Assembly: GCA_905221605.1 (NCBI GenBank)
Contig: CAJNDS010000174.1
Span: forward strand, 109,501 to 173,500
Source: Symbiodinium natans
Taxonomy: Eukaryota; Sar; Dinophyceae; Suessiales; Symbiodiniaceae
Direction of reading: 5' to 3'
DNA length: 64,000 nt
Position numbers and translations under genes: made by a program. Positions 31,796 through 42,179 of this stretch are shown in pieces. Numbering within the stretch: position 1 is the first letter of the stretch; the number at the start of each line of letters is the position of its first letter. The notes beneath the pieces were generated by a model that did no database searches, had not been told where the DNA came from, and worked only from the letters and a program-made list of their open reading frames with translations.

Positions 31796-33975
31796 CTTGC
31801 GCTTGGACCTTGCCGTACTTCATCATGTCCCTCTTCTCGGCCTACTTCTGCTCTTTTCCTTACTCTTCTCCTTTTCATAAATTCTTCCTCTTTAGTTGTT
31901 CTTATTTCGAAAAGAAAGAGGGAAGGGAGAGATAAGGGAGATAGGATAGATAAAGAAGAGTGCCATCTTCTCTGCGCCTTGTTTTGTCTCTCCCTCTTCT
32001 CTATTCATCTCTCTTCTATTCTTTTCTTTGCTGTTCTATTGAAATTGGATTCCCTGTATCTCTCCTCTGTCCTTCTCTCTCGCTCCTCTTCTCCTGTTCC
32101 CCTCTAAACGATTGCTCTTTACAGATAGGTGCCCTCCCTCCTCTTCAGGAAATCTCTTTTTCGCTTATTTTGCTTTTTGAAGCGAATAAAACAACGGATA
32201 AGAGAGGAAAGGGAATGACTAAGTAAAGACAGGAGCTCTTCAATAGGTGCCCTCCCTCCTCTTCAGGAAATCTCTTTTCCCTTATTTTGCTTTTTGAATC
32301 GAAGAAAACGACAGATAAGAAGAGAGGAAAGGGAATGACTAAGTAAAGAGAGGAGCTCTTCAATTTCCCTCCCTATATCTGATGTTACTTTTCCTTCTTG
32401 GGTGGTGCCCTTCTTTCTCCCTTGAAGATGCAGAAAGCGATCAGGAACACCCGTTCCATCTCCCATATATAGACAGAGATAAATCATGAGCATCAGCTGG
32501 GTTTGCTGCCGATCCAAAATGGGCGTCCCTTTTAATCGCTTTCTGTGTCTTGAAACGAGCAAAAGGGGCACCCTTACTAAGTGTTTTCTTGTGGTGTCCC
32601 TTTTCTTCGCTTGAAGACGCAGAAAACGATCCAAGAAGGACACCCGTTCCATCGCCCATATATAGACAGAGATAAATCATGAGCATCGGCTGGGTTTGCT
32701 GCCGATCCAAAATGGGCGTCCCTTTTAATCGCTTTCTGTTTCTTGAAACGAGCAAAAGGGACACCCTAAGTGTTTTTTTGTGGTGTCCCTTTTCTTCGCT
32801 TGAAGATGCAGAAAACGATCCAAGAAGGACACCCGTTCCATCGCCCATATATGGGGAGAGAGAGAAATCATGAGCATCAGCTGGGTTTGCTGCCAATCCA
32901 AAATGGGCGTCCCTTTTGATCGCTTGCTGTGTCTTCAAACGAGCAAAAGGGACACCCTAAGTGCTTTCTTATGGGGTGTCCCTTTTCCTCGCTTGAAGAT
33001 GCAGAAAACGATCAAAAAGGAAACCCATTCCATCGCCCATATATAGGGAGAGAGAGGTTGGCTGCCAATCCAAAATGGACGTCCCTTTTAATCGCTTTCT
33101 GTGTCTTCAAACGAACAAAAGAAAACACTTAGGTTCCTCACTTGAAGATGCAGGAAACGGCCCAACAAGGACACCCGTTCCATCGCCCATATATGGAGAG
33201 AGAGAGAGAGGGAAAAAGGAAAAAATCATGAGCATCAGCTGGGTTTGCTTACATGTTCATTGTTATTCCTTTTGTTTTTTCTAACGGAAATGAACAAGAG
33301 AAGAGAAAAATAAGAACCAGAGGAAAGATGAAAACGAGCACCATCTTCTCTTTGCCTGATTTTTGCATTTCGCCTGTCCTCATTTCTCTTCCATTCTTTT
33401 CATTGCTCTTCCATTTAGAGTTGCATTCCTTTTGATCTCTCCTCTTTCCTTTCTCTCTCTCTCCCTTCTCTTCCCTTGTTCTCCTTTAAATCTCGAAAAC
33501 ACACAAAAGGAAGCTTCTTTTCCTTGTTGAATGAAGAATGAAAAAAGAAGAAAAGAGATAGGGAAAGAAATTGAAGAGCTCCATTGCCTATTGGTTCATT
33601 CCATTTCCTCTCTTTCTATGTGTTGTTTTCCTTGTCGTTTCAGAAAGCAAGCAAAATAAGGGCAAGGGGGCTTCCTGAAGAAGAGAGAGGGCACCTATCT
33701 GCGACGAGGTCTTGTCCTTTTTAATAATAGAGGGAAAAGAGAGAGACAAGGAAGGGAGAGATGATAGATAAAGAAGAGCGCCATCTTCTTTGCGCCTTGT
33801 TGTGTTCCTCCGTCTCCTTGTTTCTTGTCTCCTCTCTTCTGTTCAGTACCCTTCCAGAAAATTAAAATGGCCTCCTTTTTGTCTCTCCTCTCTCACTTCC
33901 CGTTCCCTTCTCTCCTTCTGTTTCCGTTTAACTGATAAAACACAAGAAAAGAACTTGAATGATAAAGCCTAGGAA
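31796..33975. repeat. Large tandem repeat, copy 2 (about 2.2 kb)
   Basis: It matches copy 1 along its length with an offset of about 2347 bp at the left and about 2197 bp at the right. The difference comes from a smaller sub-array (32390-33245) with short or missing GA tracts. One unit near 33055 has lost the CATGAGCATCAG part. Confidence 0.9.
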
Positions 33976-34190
33976 GGTAAAGGAGATAAGGGAGATAGGA
34001 TAGATAAAGAAGAGTGCCATCTTCTCAGCGCCTCGTTTTGTCTCTCCCTCTTCTCTATTCATCTCTCTTCTATTCTTTTCTTTGCTATTCCACTGAAATT
34101 GGATTCCTGTTATCTCTCCCCTCTCCTTCTCTCTCCCTCCTCTTCTCCTGTTCCCCTCTAAATGACAAAAACACAAGAAAGGAAGAACAA
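33976..34190. repeat. Large tandem repeat, truncated copy 3
   Basis: GATAAGGGAGATAGGATAGA and the CT-rich stretch down to CTCCTGTTCCCCTCTAAA match 29588-29760 and 31930-32107. The copy then ends and G-rich sequence begins. Confidence 0.85.
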
Positions 34191-34234
34191 GTGGGGAATG
34201 GAAGCCCTTTTCCTGTCTTCTCCTGTTGCAATAA

Positions 34235-34497
34235 AGAAGGAAAAGGGGGGTGGGGGGGGGGGGGTGGGGGGGGGGTGGGGGGGGGGTGGGGGGGGGGTGG
34301 GGGGTGGGGGGGGTGGGGGGGGGGGGGGGGTGGGGGGGGGTGGGGGGGGTGGGGGGCCCCCCTAAACAGGGAAGGGGGTTAGGTTGTGGGGGGGGGGTTG
34401 TGGGGGGGGTTGTGGGGGGGGGTTTGTGGGGGGGGGGGGTGGGGGGGGGGTGGGGGGGGGGTGGGGGGGGGGGGGGTGGGTGGGGGGTGTGTCACAT
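34235..34497 (+). repeat. GGGGT satellite (G-quadruplex-prone)
   Basis: About 260 bp of G runs are broken by single T, apart from a short unique spacer around 34355-34385. Frames give only Gly/Val/Trp. Very strong strand asymmetry. Confidence 0.95.
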
Positions 34498-34499
34498 AC

Positions 34500-34590
34500 T
34501 CTGGGTTGGGTGAGGGGGAAGGAGATGGGATCCGTGTCTGCTTGTTCCAAACGCTTCTTGGCAGGAAGCCGAGGCGAAGTGTGAGTGTGC
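34500..34590 (+). repeat. Dispersed repeat following a G-rich tract, copy 1
   Basis: TTGGGTGAGGGGGAAGGAGA and GGCAGGAAGCCGAGGCGAA recur at 40430-40490 in the same order, also just after a GGGGT tract. The two sites therefore share a composite repeat. Confidence 0.75.
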
Positions 34591-35766
34591 GTTGGGGGGG
34601 TTAGGTTTGGCTGTTGGGTTTTGGTTGTTGGTGGGTTGCTTGAAGTTAGAGTTTGTGCCCGAGACCCGCAAAGAGGCTTCGGATTCCGGCTCTGCGTCGA
34701 GAGGTGCGCAAAAACAAGAACACGTTCACTCAGAGCCGGAAAGTCGGAATGAGATGCAACGGCCTTAGGAGGAAGAGCTGGGCCACGGCAGCAGTGGCTG
34801 CAAGCATGGCACAGTGTGGGTCTAAGCTTGTCTTGTCAGTGCTGCCAGCATACTTTGAGTGATGCATGTCGGGGCACTGTAGTTTTTGGAGGCCGCGTTG
34901 AGACGGCCAATCCACACCTCGGCCCTGACACAGCCAAAGCAAAATCAGCTTTGAGAAATCTGAGAAATTAGAAACAATGAAGATATCCTGTGCTTCGGAG
35001 CCAGGCATCATCAAAACCCACGATGTCCCTGGCAGACTGCAGAGCCAAAGTGCTCTGTGGTGGGGGGGGGGGGGTTGATGGGGACGACGGCATGTTCCGA
35101 ATGCTCCTTGCAGCACATTGACCCCCCAACACCTTGACAAACCCTTGTGAGAATATCTCAGCCTTTTGCAAACCTTGGGAAGCCAGCTGCGGCACACGCC
35201 CAGAAATCTGAGGCCAAAAAACTGGGTACGGCCCTCAGCTCGCATGTTGTTGGAAACACGCTTTTTAGGAGCAGGGTACCCATTCGGACTGCGACGGCAC
35301 CTGTTTCAGGAGACCATAGCTTGGAGCTCAGGGTACCCTGGATGTCTTCTGCACAGAAGCCACCCGAGGGGGAAGAGCCAGCCAAAAGGAAAGTTGCCAT
35401 GTGTCTTGTTTTCCTTTTGGGAGGGGCGAGCACTTTCAGCACCCCTAAACTATAGCGGCTGGAAGCGACAAGCCCTTGACCCCCCTTACCTTCGATGGTA
35501 TTGTGGCCCGGGGGTGGGCGTGCGGTCTCTAATTGTTGGTTCTTGGGCCGGGTCACGTGCGTATTCTCACATGCTTATTCTCCAAACGGGCGTTTCTCAC
35601 ACATTAATTCCTAGACAGTGCTGTCGCATGCAGTTGCTGATGAGAACAGCCTTGGCCGTAGGAAATTGCACACAGAAGACGTTCGGCTTCGAACCCTGAA
35701 CCCTGAAAGCGCTGACCCAACAGGCCCAACACGTCTGAGCAAAGTTTGGAGAGATTCGCGCGCAAG

Positions 35767-35811
35767 GTGATGTCACAACTGTGAACTTGACCATGCTCCG
35801 ATGTGGTGTCA
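35767..35811 (+). CDS. ACY1: Aminoacylase-1 (peptidase M20) exon
   Basis: It follows GCGCGCAAG and ends at a GC donor (GTGTCA|GCAACG). The frame reads DVTTVNLTMLRCGV and a split Ser codon, the counterpart of the 'SVNLTKLEGGVAYN' stretch of animal aminoacylase-1. This lies in the dimerisation/lid domain of M20 metallopeptidases, which remove the acyl group from N-acetyl amino acids in the cytosol. The upstream half of the enzyme (metal ligands, catalytic Glu) was not found. Confidence 0.65.
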
Positions 35812-35890
35812 GCAACGACAATGGGAAGACCTTCTGCGTCTGGCCTGCACTTGTTCCGTCACAAAGCGGTTCTGAGCCCTCTCTGTTGAG

Positions 35891-35951
35891 GCCTCAACGT
35901 GATCCCAACAGAGGCAGAGGCAGGCTTCGACGTGCGCATCACGCCTGACCT
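35891..35951 (+). CDS. ACY1: Aminoacylase-1 (peptidase M20) exon
   Basis: It follows CTGTTGAG. The first two bases complete the Ser codon left by the previous exon, then the frame reads LNVIPTEAEAGFDVRITPDL. 'NvIP..a.a.FD.Ri.Pd' is a hallmark of M20 enzymes. The donor is GA or nearby (GACCT|GAAGCC), consistent with non-canonical dinoflagellate splice sites. The phase at the next junction is inferred. Confidence 0.75.
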
Positions 35952-35995
35952 GAAGCCCAAGGCGCCACTCAGGGAGAAAAAAGATATGAAAAGAG

Positions 35996-35997
<2 letters not shown>

Positions 35998-36041
<44 letters not shown>

Positions 36042-36060
36042 AAGGATAGAGATGTGAGAT
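35998..36060 (+). repeat. GA microsatellite in the aminoacylase gene
   Basis: GAGAGA tract with GAGCGAGC interruptions, intronic between two M20 exons. Confidence 0.95.
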
Positions 36061-36299
36061 TGTGAGAGAGAGCGAGAGATCTTGGAATTTTCTTAGCAGC
36101 CGTGCGAGTTTGTGTCTGGCGTTGTGCCCTTGTTTGTGTGGCTCACGGGGAGAAGTCGGAGAACGTTCAGTCGATCTTTCGTCGCAGGCTTTAATGAGCC
36201 AAGGCACTTTCAAGCTTCGGTCATGAGACGGAGAAGCTACATTTTTGCAGTTTTGCTGACATCAGCGTATGCTGTGCGTTGCCACAGAAGCGGTTGCAG

Positions 36300-36413
36300 A
36301 CTTGACATCCGGAAGGACTTCCAGAACTTGCTCGACCAGTGGTGCAAAGAGGCGGATGGCACTTCGGCAGATTTGGAGGAAAAGAGTCCAGAGAGTCCCG
36401 ACCAAGAGAGCTG
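36300..36413 (+). CDS. ACY1: Aminoacylase-1 (peptidase M20) exon
   Basis: It follows GCGGTTGCAG. The frame reads LDIRKDFQNLLDQWCKEADG then TSADLEE, equivalent to the 'DF.afe.qLqsWC..AG' helix that follows the RI.PD strand in aminoacylase-1. The donor is probably AGCTG|GTATCT. The frame is also open upstream to an ATG at 36223 and looks there like a signal peptide. Homology starts only after the acceptor, so that upstream reading is probably spurious. Confidence 0.7.
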
Positions 36414-37037
36414 GTATCTCAGGTGTCTCCCTTCTGGTTTGTACGGCGCGTCATAGCCTTCAACTTGAGGTCCCCCACTTTCTGCTGGTTTGACCGACAC
36501 TGTCCCAGATCTTAGATCTCATCGTCATTTGTGCCCTTAGATCGACCAGCCTTCAGTCACCATGAGAACACCTGTGAATGCCTGAATGCCGGGCGTGTAC
36601 GATGTTCAACCTGTTTAGGGTTTGAGTTGTTCCAGCATTGGTTCGGCTTCAAGGGTCTGGGTCCAGTAGTGTTTATCCTTTTCGGGTTTCCGGGCTCAGC
36701 TTCGTCTCTGCACGGGGTTCAGGGGATCGTTCCTCCCGAGGCATCACTTGGCAGATTGCGCCATGGACACGGGCACTGCACGAGCACCACATTACCGCCA
36801 CTTGGGGCAGGATGAGTCCCAACGTTTCAGACACAAGCTTAACATTTTGCAACTTGCCAGTTCTGAAACAATCGGTTAGGTTTGTCTGGCGTTTCAGTGT
36901 AACATGTTCTGCGGTGCGATCGCTTTGGCTTGACATCGAACAACCGTGGCCAATTTTGCGGCAAGAAAGGATGATCGTCCAACAGCTAGGTCCTGGGAGA
37001 GAGCTCATAATAATGAAAGCCGTTCTTGCAGTTCCCC

Positions 37038-37461
37038 GAGCTCAGCCAAAGTTCAAGTTGCCTTGTGCTCTCGCACCTGTGGCAGAGGAGGCTGGAGAAC
37101 TGTGAACTGTGGGACCACTACACACCGGGCAAGTCGCGCATTTGGCTGCTCGGCTCGAGGCGTCTCAGAGATGGGTATCGCGCTCGAGTCGTCGAGGGAC
37201 TGCCACTGCCAACCGGGCAACGCTCGCAGATCGCTCTCAGGACGAAGCCGCTCTTGACACACAGATCCTCTCTGGTCTGCGGCTTGTGAGCTAATCGCTT
37301 TTGAGTCGGCGGAGGAGCCGGGAAGGCCCAGCCATTGGCCCTCGCTGTGGTTCGATGACGCAATCCACGCTAAGCGTGAGGAGCTCGAGATCCAGGAGGA
37401 GAGTATCTTTGGAGCTTCTTACCGCCCAGGCCCCAAACTACGCGCCGCCGTAGTTCGATAA
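37038..37461 (+). pseudogene. Protein-like segment inside an aminoacylase intron, unknown family
   Basis: From TTCTTGCAG onward one frame reads WQRRLENCELWDHYTPGKSR, then IWLLGSRRLRDGYRARVVEG to about 37250. A second frame then gives DPLWSAACELIAFESAEEPG, later LWFDDAIHAKREELEIQEES, and ends FGASYRPGPKLRAAVVR-TAA at 37459-37461. Codon use looks real in both. There is no room for an intron between them, so this is either a decayed retrocopy or a small nested gene with an unseen splice. It does not match any M20 region. Confidence 0.35.
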
Positions 37462-37960
37462 AAAAGGCCGCTTCAAGCTCGCTTCGGGACCCCGCTCCGG
37501 ACAGCCGACAGGCGTAACAGCAAATGACATCACGTTTCTGATGTTGAGAGAGGGGTTCCGAGCACTCACTGCGGTCATGTTCAAGACCCTTGTACGGCTT
37601 AACGGCTTTTCAAGCTGGGCATGCCAGCCTTAGCTGCTGTTCAGGTGTTGTTGGCGTGATTTTTCTTGCGCAGTTGTGCCGCATTAACCCTGTAGGAGAC
37701 CTGGAAATGCTACATTTGCTCAAGGCGACGTGCTAGGGAGCATGGCATCAAGTCAGACTATGCAACTACTGATATGGTGCTCACGTGTGCTTCCCACGCG
37801 ACTTTTGTAGGGAAACATAGGGAAACTAAATTGTAGGGGCCCTCTCCTTGACCTTTGTAGTCGGGAGGATCTCTACACAAAGAGCGTTTAGACTCCAGAC
37901 GCCAAATGTATGTCAAGACGTACCCGAAATTTTAAAAAACAACTCCTTGGCACAGCAAAG

Positions 37961-38017
37961 GCTCCTGACGACTCGAACCCCTGGTGGGTGGCATTTCGTC
38001 TCCTGCGCGGCACATAT
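37961..38017 (+). CDS. ACY1: Aminoacylase-1 (peptidase M20) exon
   Basis: It follows GCACAGCAAAG and ends at a GT donor, giving 19 codons: APDDSNPWWVAFRLLRGTY. 'DDSNPWWaAF' is nearly invariant in eukaryotic aminoacylase-1, making this the easiest exon to recognise. The short piece that should precede it, and one that should follow (before VFPAATD), were not located, so the chain has gaps. Confidence 0.8.
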
Positions 38018-38706
38018 GTTCTTGTCCACTGTCACTATCGGTTGTGTAACATATGCGGTTCCAAACAGCAGGGACGAGATGAAGCTTTGAGGGCACTTGG
38101 GGTTCTAAGCTCTGCTTCCAGTACACTTGAGGCTTAGTTGTTTCGATGGCGGTTTGAAGTTTGCTCTCATGACTTGGGAAACACCTGCAGACAATCACGA
38201 TGGCAAGCCCTCGTAACGGCCGATGCAAAAAGGAAATAGCGCACGTGCGTGTGTTTGCAGTTGGTTGGGCTCACCACATAATGATAGATGCCCAGCTTAG
38301 TTAGAACCCTTCCTGCCACTATCCTTGGGTGAAGAATTTGATTCATCCTGACAACAGAAACTATCCAGACTGACGTCTCCAGGTGATGTGATGTCGACCA
38401 TGTCCTTCGATGTCGAACCTGAGGCATGTGCAATGTTGTTGCCAAGCGGGGCATTGTCGCAGTTCGTGCAGTCAAGCGCATCATGCAAGCACCCGCACGA
38501 AATGTCTTACAGTCAGCGCAGATTCCCCATTCCTCTGACTTTGTGTGATTGTAGTGGTTGCGGCTGTCAGTTGATATCTTGCATGCAGCAGATGGAAGTA
38601 TCACAACTTTTTGAACGATTTCTGAAGTCAGCGTTCATGCAGAATTATCAAGCAATGTGCGTAAATATGCACCACAGAGAAAACGGCAAGTCTTTGGTCT
38701 GTGCAG

Positions 38707-38780
38707 GTGTTTCCGGCCGCCACGGACTCACGCTTTCTGCGCGAGCTGGGGATTCCGGCACTGGGTTTTTCACCGATGAG
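38707..38780 (+). CDS. ACY1: Aminoacylase-1 (peptidase M20) exon
   Basis: It follows TGTGCAG and ends at a GC donor (CCGATGAG|GCCATG). The frame reads VFPAATDSRFLRELGIPALG then FSPM. It matches the family 'PAaTDsRyiR..GvPalGFSPM'. It ends two bases into an Arg codon that the next exon completes with G. Confidence 0.88.
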
Positions 38781-39039
38781 GCCATGCAGAGTTGAGAGGA
38801 CTTTCGGGCATTCTAGCGAACCCAAATGTCAACGTGGTCCTAATTTCAGAACGAATTTTGCAAACGAGCAACGCGCCAAGGAAATTCAATCCCAAACGGC
38901 GCAGGACTGTCTATTGGCATTCCCAAATGATTTGGACTTGGAAGCCACAACAAAACCCCTCCATTGGATGGTCTCGTGCTTGCTCGGAATCACTGTACAG
39001 GGCTGGAGCAGGGCTTGGCAGCGCGTGTTGCAGCTGCAG

Positions 39040-39101
39040 GCGCTGCCCGATCTTGTTACATGAGCATGACGAGTACATCCCGGTGGACGTCTTCATGTCA
39101 G
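39040..39101 (+). CDS. ACY1: Aminoacylase-1 (peptidase M20) exon with HEHDE motif
   Basis: It follows GCAGCTGCAG. The first base completes the split Arg codon, then RCPILLHEHDEYIPVDVFMS follows. The His of LLH-x-HDE is a zinc-binding residue of the M20 fold. The donor is GC (TGTCAG|GCAGTG), and the last G starts a Gly codon finished in the next exon. Confidence 0.88.
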
Positions 39102-39273
39102 GCAGTGTTGGCTCGTTTTGCTGCTGCTGTTTCTTCGCAGTTTCGGTAACGAGCGTCACCAAAACCTCCCCCAGATGCGCCACGTGTCAGTTCAGCTTGC
39201 TTCCTCAAACACCCCTACCCCCTTACAAGATGGCCACTCCACCATGAAGTTCCTTGGGCACCAGTGGCACCAG

Positions 39274-39359
39274 GCATAGACGTCTACGTCGGCCTGATCG
39301 AAGCCTTGGCATCGAAGGAGAAGCTGCAAGGAGAGGACGAGGTTGGGCGGCGAGGTTAA
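39274..39359 (+). CDS. ACY1: Aminoacylase-1 (peptidase M20) terminal exon
   Basis: It follows GGCACCAG. GC completes the Gly codon, then the frame reads IDVYVGLIEALASKEKLQGE and ends DEVGRRG-TAA at 39357-39359. It corresponds to the C-terminal 'GvdIY..L..alAs' helix of aminoacylase-1. Phase is continuous across the last three exons, so this gene end is reliable. No stop or frameshift occurs inside the recognised exons, so the gene is probably functional. Confidence 0.85.
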
Positions 39360-39514
39360 AACATGCTTTGGCCATGCGGTTAAGGCGGAGTTAAGGGGTT
39401 TACTACTGCTTTGATCTGTTAGAGGCTTCCGTTGCCAGGCTCACTTCACTGGACTTTGCACGCGACTTCTCGCACACGGCATGTCTGCAACAGCACGCGA
39501 CAAGGAACGAAGCA

Positions 39515-39630
39515 CGATTCAGAAACTGGACACGATTCAGGAAACCAGCATTCATGAAACTCGGTGATTCAGGTAGCCACGGTTCAGGAAGCTGGGCGAT
39601 TCAGGAAGCTACCCGATTCAGGAAAGTACG
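39515..39630 (+). repeat. GATTCAGGAA short tandem repeat
   Basis: Seven to eight imperfect copies of C-GATTCAGGAA-N occur at intervals of about 15-19 bp. No coding frame. Confidence 0.8.
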
Positions 39631-39869
39631 GGGTGTCGGGGGGCGGGTGGGGGGCGGGGCTTCAGAAAACTTTGCGGTTCCCGAATTGCTGCTGACCCGC
39701 GACAAGCGTAGATATAGAAGCACCACGAACAGTGTGTGTGGTGGCAATCGTGGCTGATCGAGGCCCATGCAGCAATGTCCATTCTGATCGTCGTTCATTG
39801 TAAACGCTTGCGCGCGCCGCCTCGGCAGCCGGGCCGGCCCAGAGCATGCAGTATGTGGAAAGGGTGTGC

Positions 39870-39912
39870 GGACGGGGGTGGGGGGGGGGGGGGGGGGGGG
39901 GGGGGGTGGAGG
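39870..39912 (+). repeat. Poly-G tract
   Basis: A G run of about 35 with single T. It is followed at 39924 by GGTTAAGATGGACACTTAAA, which recurs at 40331 before another G-rich tract. Confidence 0.9.
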
Positions 39913-40059
39913 GGGTGGTGGGGGTTAAGATGGACACTTAAAGGCTATGCTGCACGTGCGTGCCTTGTAAACAAATACTTTACAAAGGAAACACCCGCAG
40001 AATAGACGCAACGCACCCGCAGAATAGACGCAATGCACCCTTAGCATCAGCACACTGTG

Positions 40060-40145
40060 TCCTGGACAAGGGCGCGGAGGGCGCGGAGGGCGCGGAGCGC
40101 GCAGCGCCCGCAGCGCGCGGAGCGCGTGGAGGGCGCGGAAGGTGC
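40060..40145 (+). repeat. GGCGCGGA tandem repeat
   Basis: Short GGGCGCGGA / GCGCGGAGC words repeat. Just left, ACCCGCAGAATAGACGCAA occurs twice, and a variant recurs at 40301. Confidence 0.85.
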
Positions 40146-40359
40146 CCCAACGGTTGAACTCCTTGTTTAGTGCGCGTGTCCCCCCCTCCCCTGCCCATCA
40201 ACCGAATGTCACGCTCTCCCCGTCCTCCAAACTCGTCCGTCAGACATCCATTCATGGCCCAGAGAGGTTTGCGGGAAGAATCCAAGAAAAAAAGAGCACG
40301 CGCAGAATAGACGTTAAGTGTCCAAGGCACGGTTAAGATGGACACTTAAAGGCTGTGCT

Positions 40360-40492
40360 GCGTGGTGGGGGGGGGTGGGGGGGGTGGTAGGGGTGAGGGG
40401 GGTTGGGGGTGAGCTCTCTTTCGCAGGGGTTGGGTTAGGGGGAAGGAGACCTGATCCGGCTCGGCAGGAAGCCGAGGCGAATATTGTTCATA
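40360..40492 (+). repeat. G-rich tract and dispersed repeat, copy 2
   Basis: A GGGGT tract is followed by GTTAGGGGGAAGGAGACCTG and GGCAGGAAGCCGAGGCGAA, the same association as at 34235-34590. Confidence 0.75.
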
Positions 40493-40841
40493 GTGTTCTC
40501 CGTGACAGGGTGCTAGCATTGGCAGGGGTTTCCCGCGTAGAGACCATGTAATTCGGAGGTGGTGTATTCTGACGATTACCCTTCATGGTTGGATTGATAT
40601 TCCCAGGGAGCCTTGTTTTGTCATCCCGCTCCCCGCGCCCCCAGCCGCTACGCCCGTCAAGTGCCTGCTCAATCGTTTAATACACTGTCTGTCCAGATTC
40701 CGTTTGTGCTGGCTTGCAGATATGTCTGCCAACTTTGGTTTGCAGACTTTCATGCTTGTCGTGCTGCGCTCGTTTGCGGCTGTTTGTCGTTTGTTTCCCA
40801 CCTGCGGTGTGGGGTTGTTACATTTTAAACTCAATTCTTCT

Positions 40842-40898
40842 CCTCGCCCGGAATTCTTCTCCTCGCCCGGAACTCTTCTCCTCGCCCGGTCTACTCCT
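40842..40898 (+). repeat. 18-bp tandem repeat
   Basis: Three copies of TTCTTCTCCTCGCCCGGAA in a row. Confidence 0.9.
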
Positions 40899-40907
40899 CG
40901 CTCATCT

Positions 40908-41192
40908 TTGGAGTGCCCAACCCCAAACTGTCCTTGGAGTGCCCAACTCTTGAGTGTCTCTGGAGTGCCCAACCCCAAAGTCTCCATGGAGTGCCTAACC
41001 CCAGAGTGTCCCTGGAGTGCCCAACCCAGAGTGGAGTGCCCAGCCACAGAGTCTGCCTGGCGTGCCCAACCCGACTGCCCAGCCCCAGAGTCTCCCTGAG
41101 TGCCCAACCTCAGAGTCTCGTGCCCAACCCCAGAGTGTCCCCGGAGTGCCCAGCCCCAGAGTGTCCCTGGAGTGCCCAACGCCAGAGTATCT
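40908..41192 (+). repeat. 27-bp minisatellite
   Basis: About ten imperfect copies of GGAGTGCCCAACCCCAGAGT plus GTCCCT. The overlapping open frames are products of the repeat. Confidence 0.93.
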
Positions 41193-41540
41193 CTACCAAG
41201 AGAAGGTGGGAATGTTCGAAGCAAAACAATTTGGTACATGAACTTGATTGAACTTGTGTATTTATCCAGCGATGCTCTAAGACATTGTAGCACTTTCTGC
41301 ATCAAAACTCACCACCGCAGCCGAATAATCAGAAGTGTGCAACGTCACCATGTGTCCCATAGCCAGGAGGTACGCACCAACGCGTCGCATGAAACAGAGC
41401 TGAAAACGCTCCTGCCCTATGCAGGTGCTCGCCAAGCGGCGACGGACTGCGTGAGTCCGTCCGGTCCATGGAGATTCTTGTACAGGGCAACGCGGCACGT
41501 AGCTTCGATTCAGAGGCTTCGAGCTGAGCAATAGCTGAGC

Positions 41541-41699
41541 ATGCCAAGCAAGATGCCAAGGGAGACTCCGTTCTTGATTTATGCTTTTGACGGCTGGATC
41601 CTGCGGTCACTGCAGGGTGGTGTGCGGGTCCTTTCGGCCGTGACCTGGTTCTCCCACATCCCCGTGAGCCCCACAGAAGAGCACATGCAGAGCATCTGA
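41541..41699 (+). CDS. Candidate small ORF or terminal exon, unknown
   Basis: ATG to TGA gives 53 codons, beginning MPSKMPRETPFLIYAFDGWI and ending SHIPVSPTEEHMQSI. Third codon positions are mostly G or C and the composition is protein-like. A CAG inside (CACTGCAG|GGTGG) could be an acceptor, in which case only the last 27 codons are exon. No family was recognised. Confidence 0.3.
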   Translation: MPSKMPRETPFLIYAFDGWILRSLQGGVRVLSAVTWFSHIPVSPTEEHMQSI

Positions 41700-42179
41700 C
41701 GGGAACCCCACTTAGCCGGAGTTCAGCAAATTGTGCTGCTTCCGTGCTGAGTGCACTTGAAAGGGGCTCTCAGTTAGCGTCTCAATCGGTAAACGGGTTC
41801 AAGCAAACTAAAAGCTATTCTTGTTCCAAAGCTCGTGATGCACTGCAAGGTAGTTGGTGCAGCACAGACACGGTGAGCATCGATTTCGAAGACGCGGGAA
41901 AAGTGAGGCCTGATGAACAAATTGAACCATGCCAGGTCGGTAGCTCCATGACTGCTGATGGTTTACCGTTCGCTGGCTGTGCTGAGAAGCGCATGCGAGA
42001 TGTGCTGGCTTGAGGTGCTTAGACATGCCAGAGCTGCGAACGGTAGTAGCTCGTGCAACTCGCAGGGTCCTGAAAGGACTCCCCGTCCTGCGACAACGCA
42101 GCACTTTGCAGCTCCAACCCCTCCTTGCTACGGCCAGCCAAGTGAAGTTCCCTGAAACCCCACCCTTTCGCTCTGGCTA

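Noticed and set aside
36223-36413. ORF with an apparent signal peptide (MRRRSYIFAVLLTSAYAV)
   Set aside because: Only the part after the acceptor at 36299 matches aminoacylase-1. The upstream portion is intron read through by chance.
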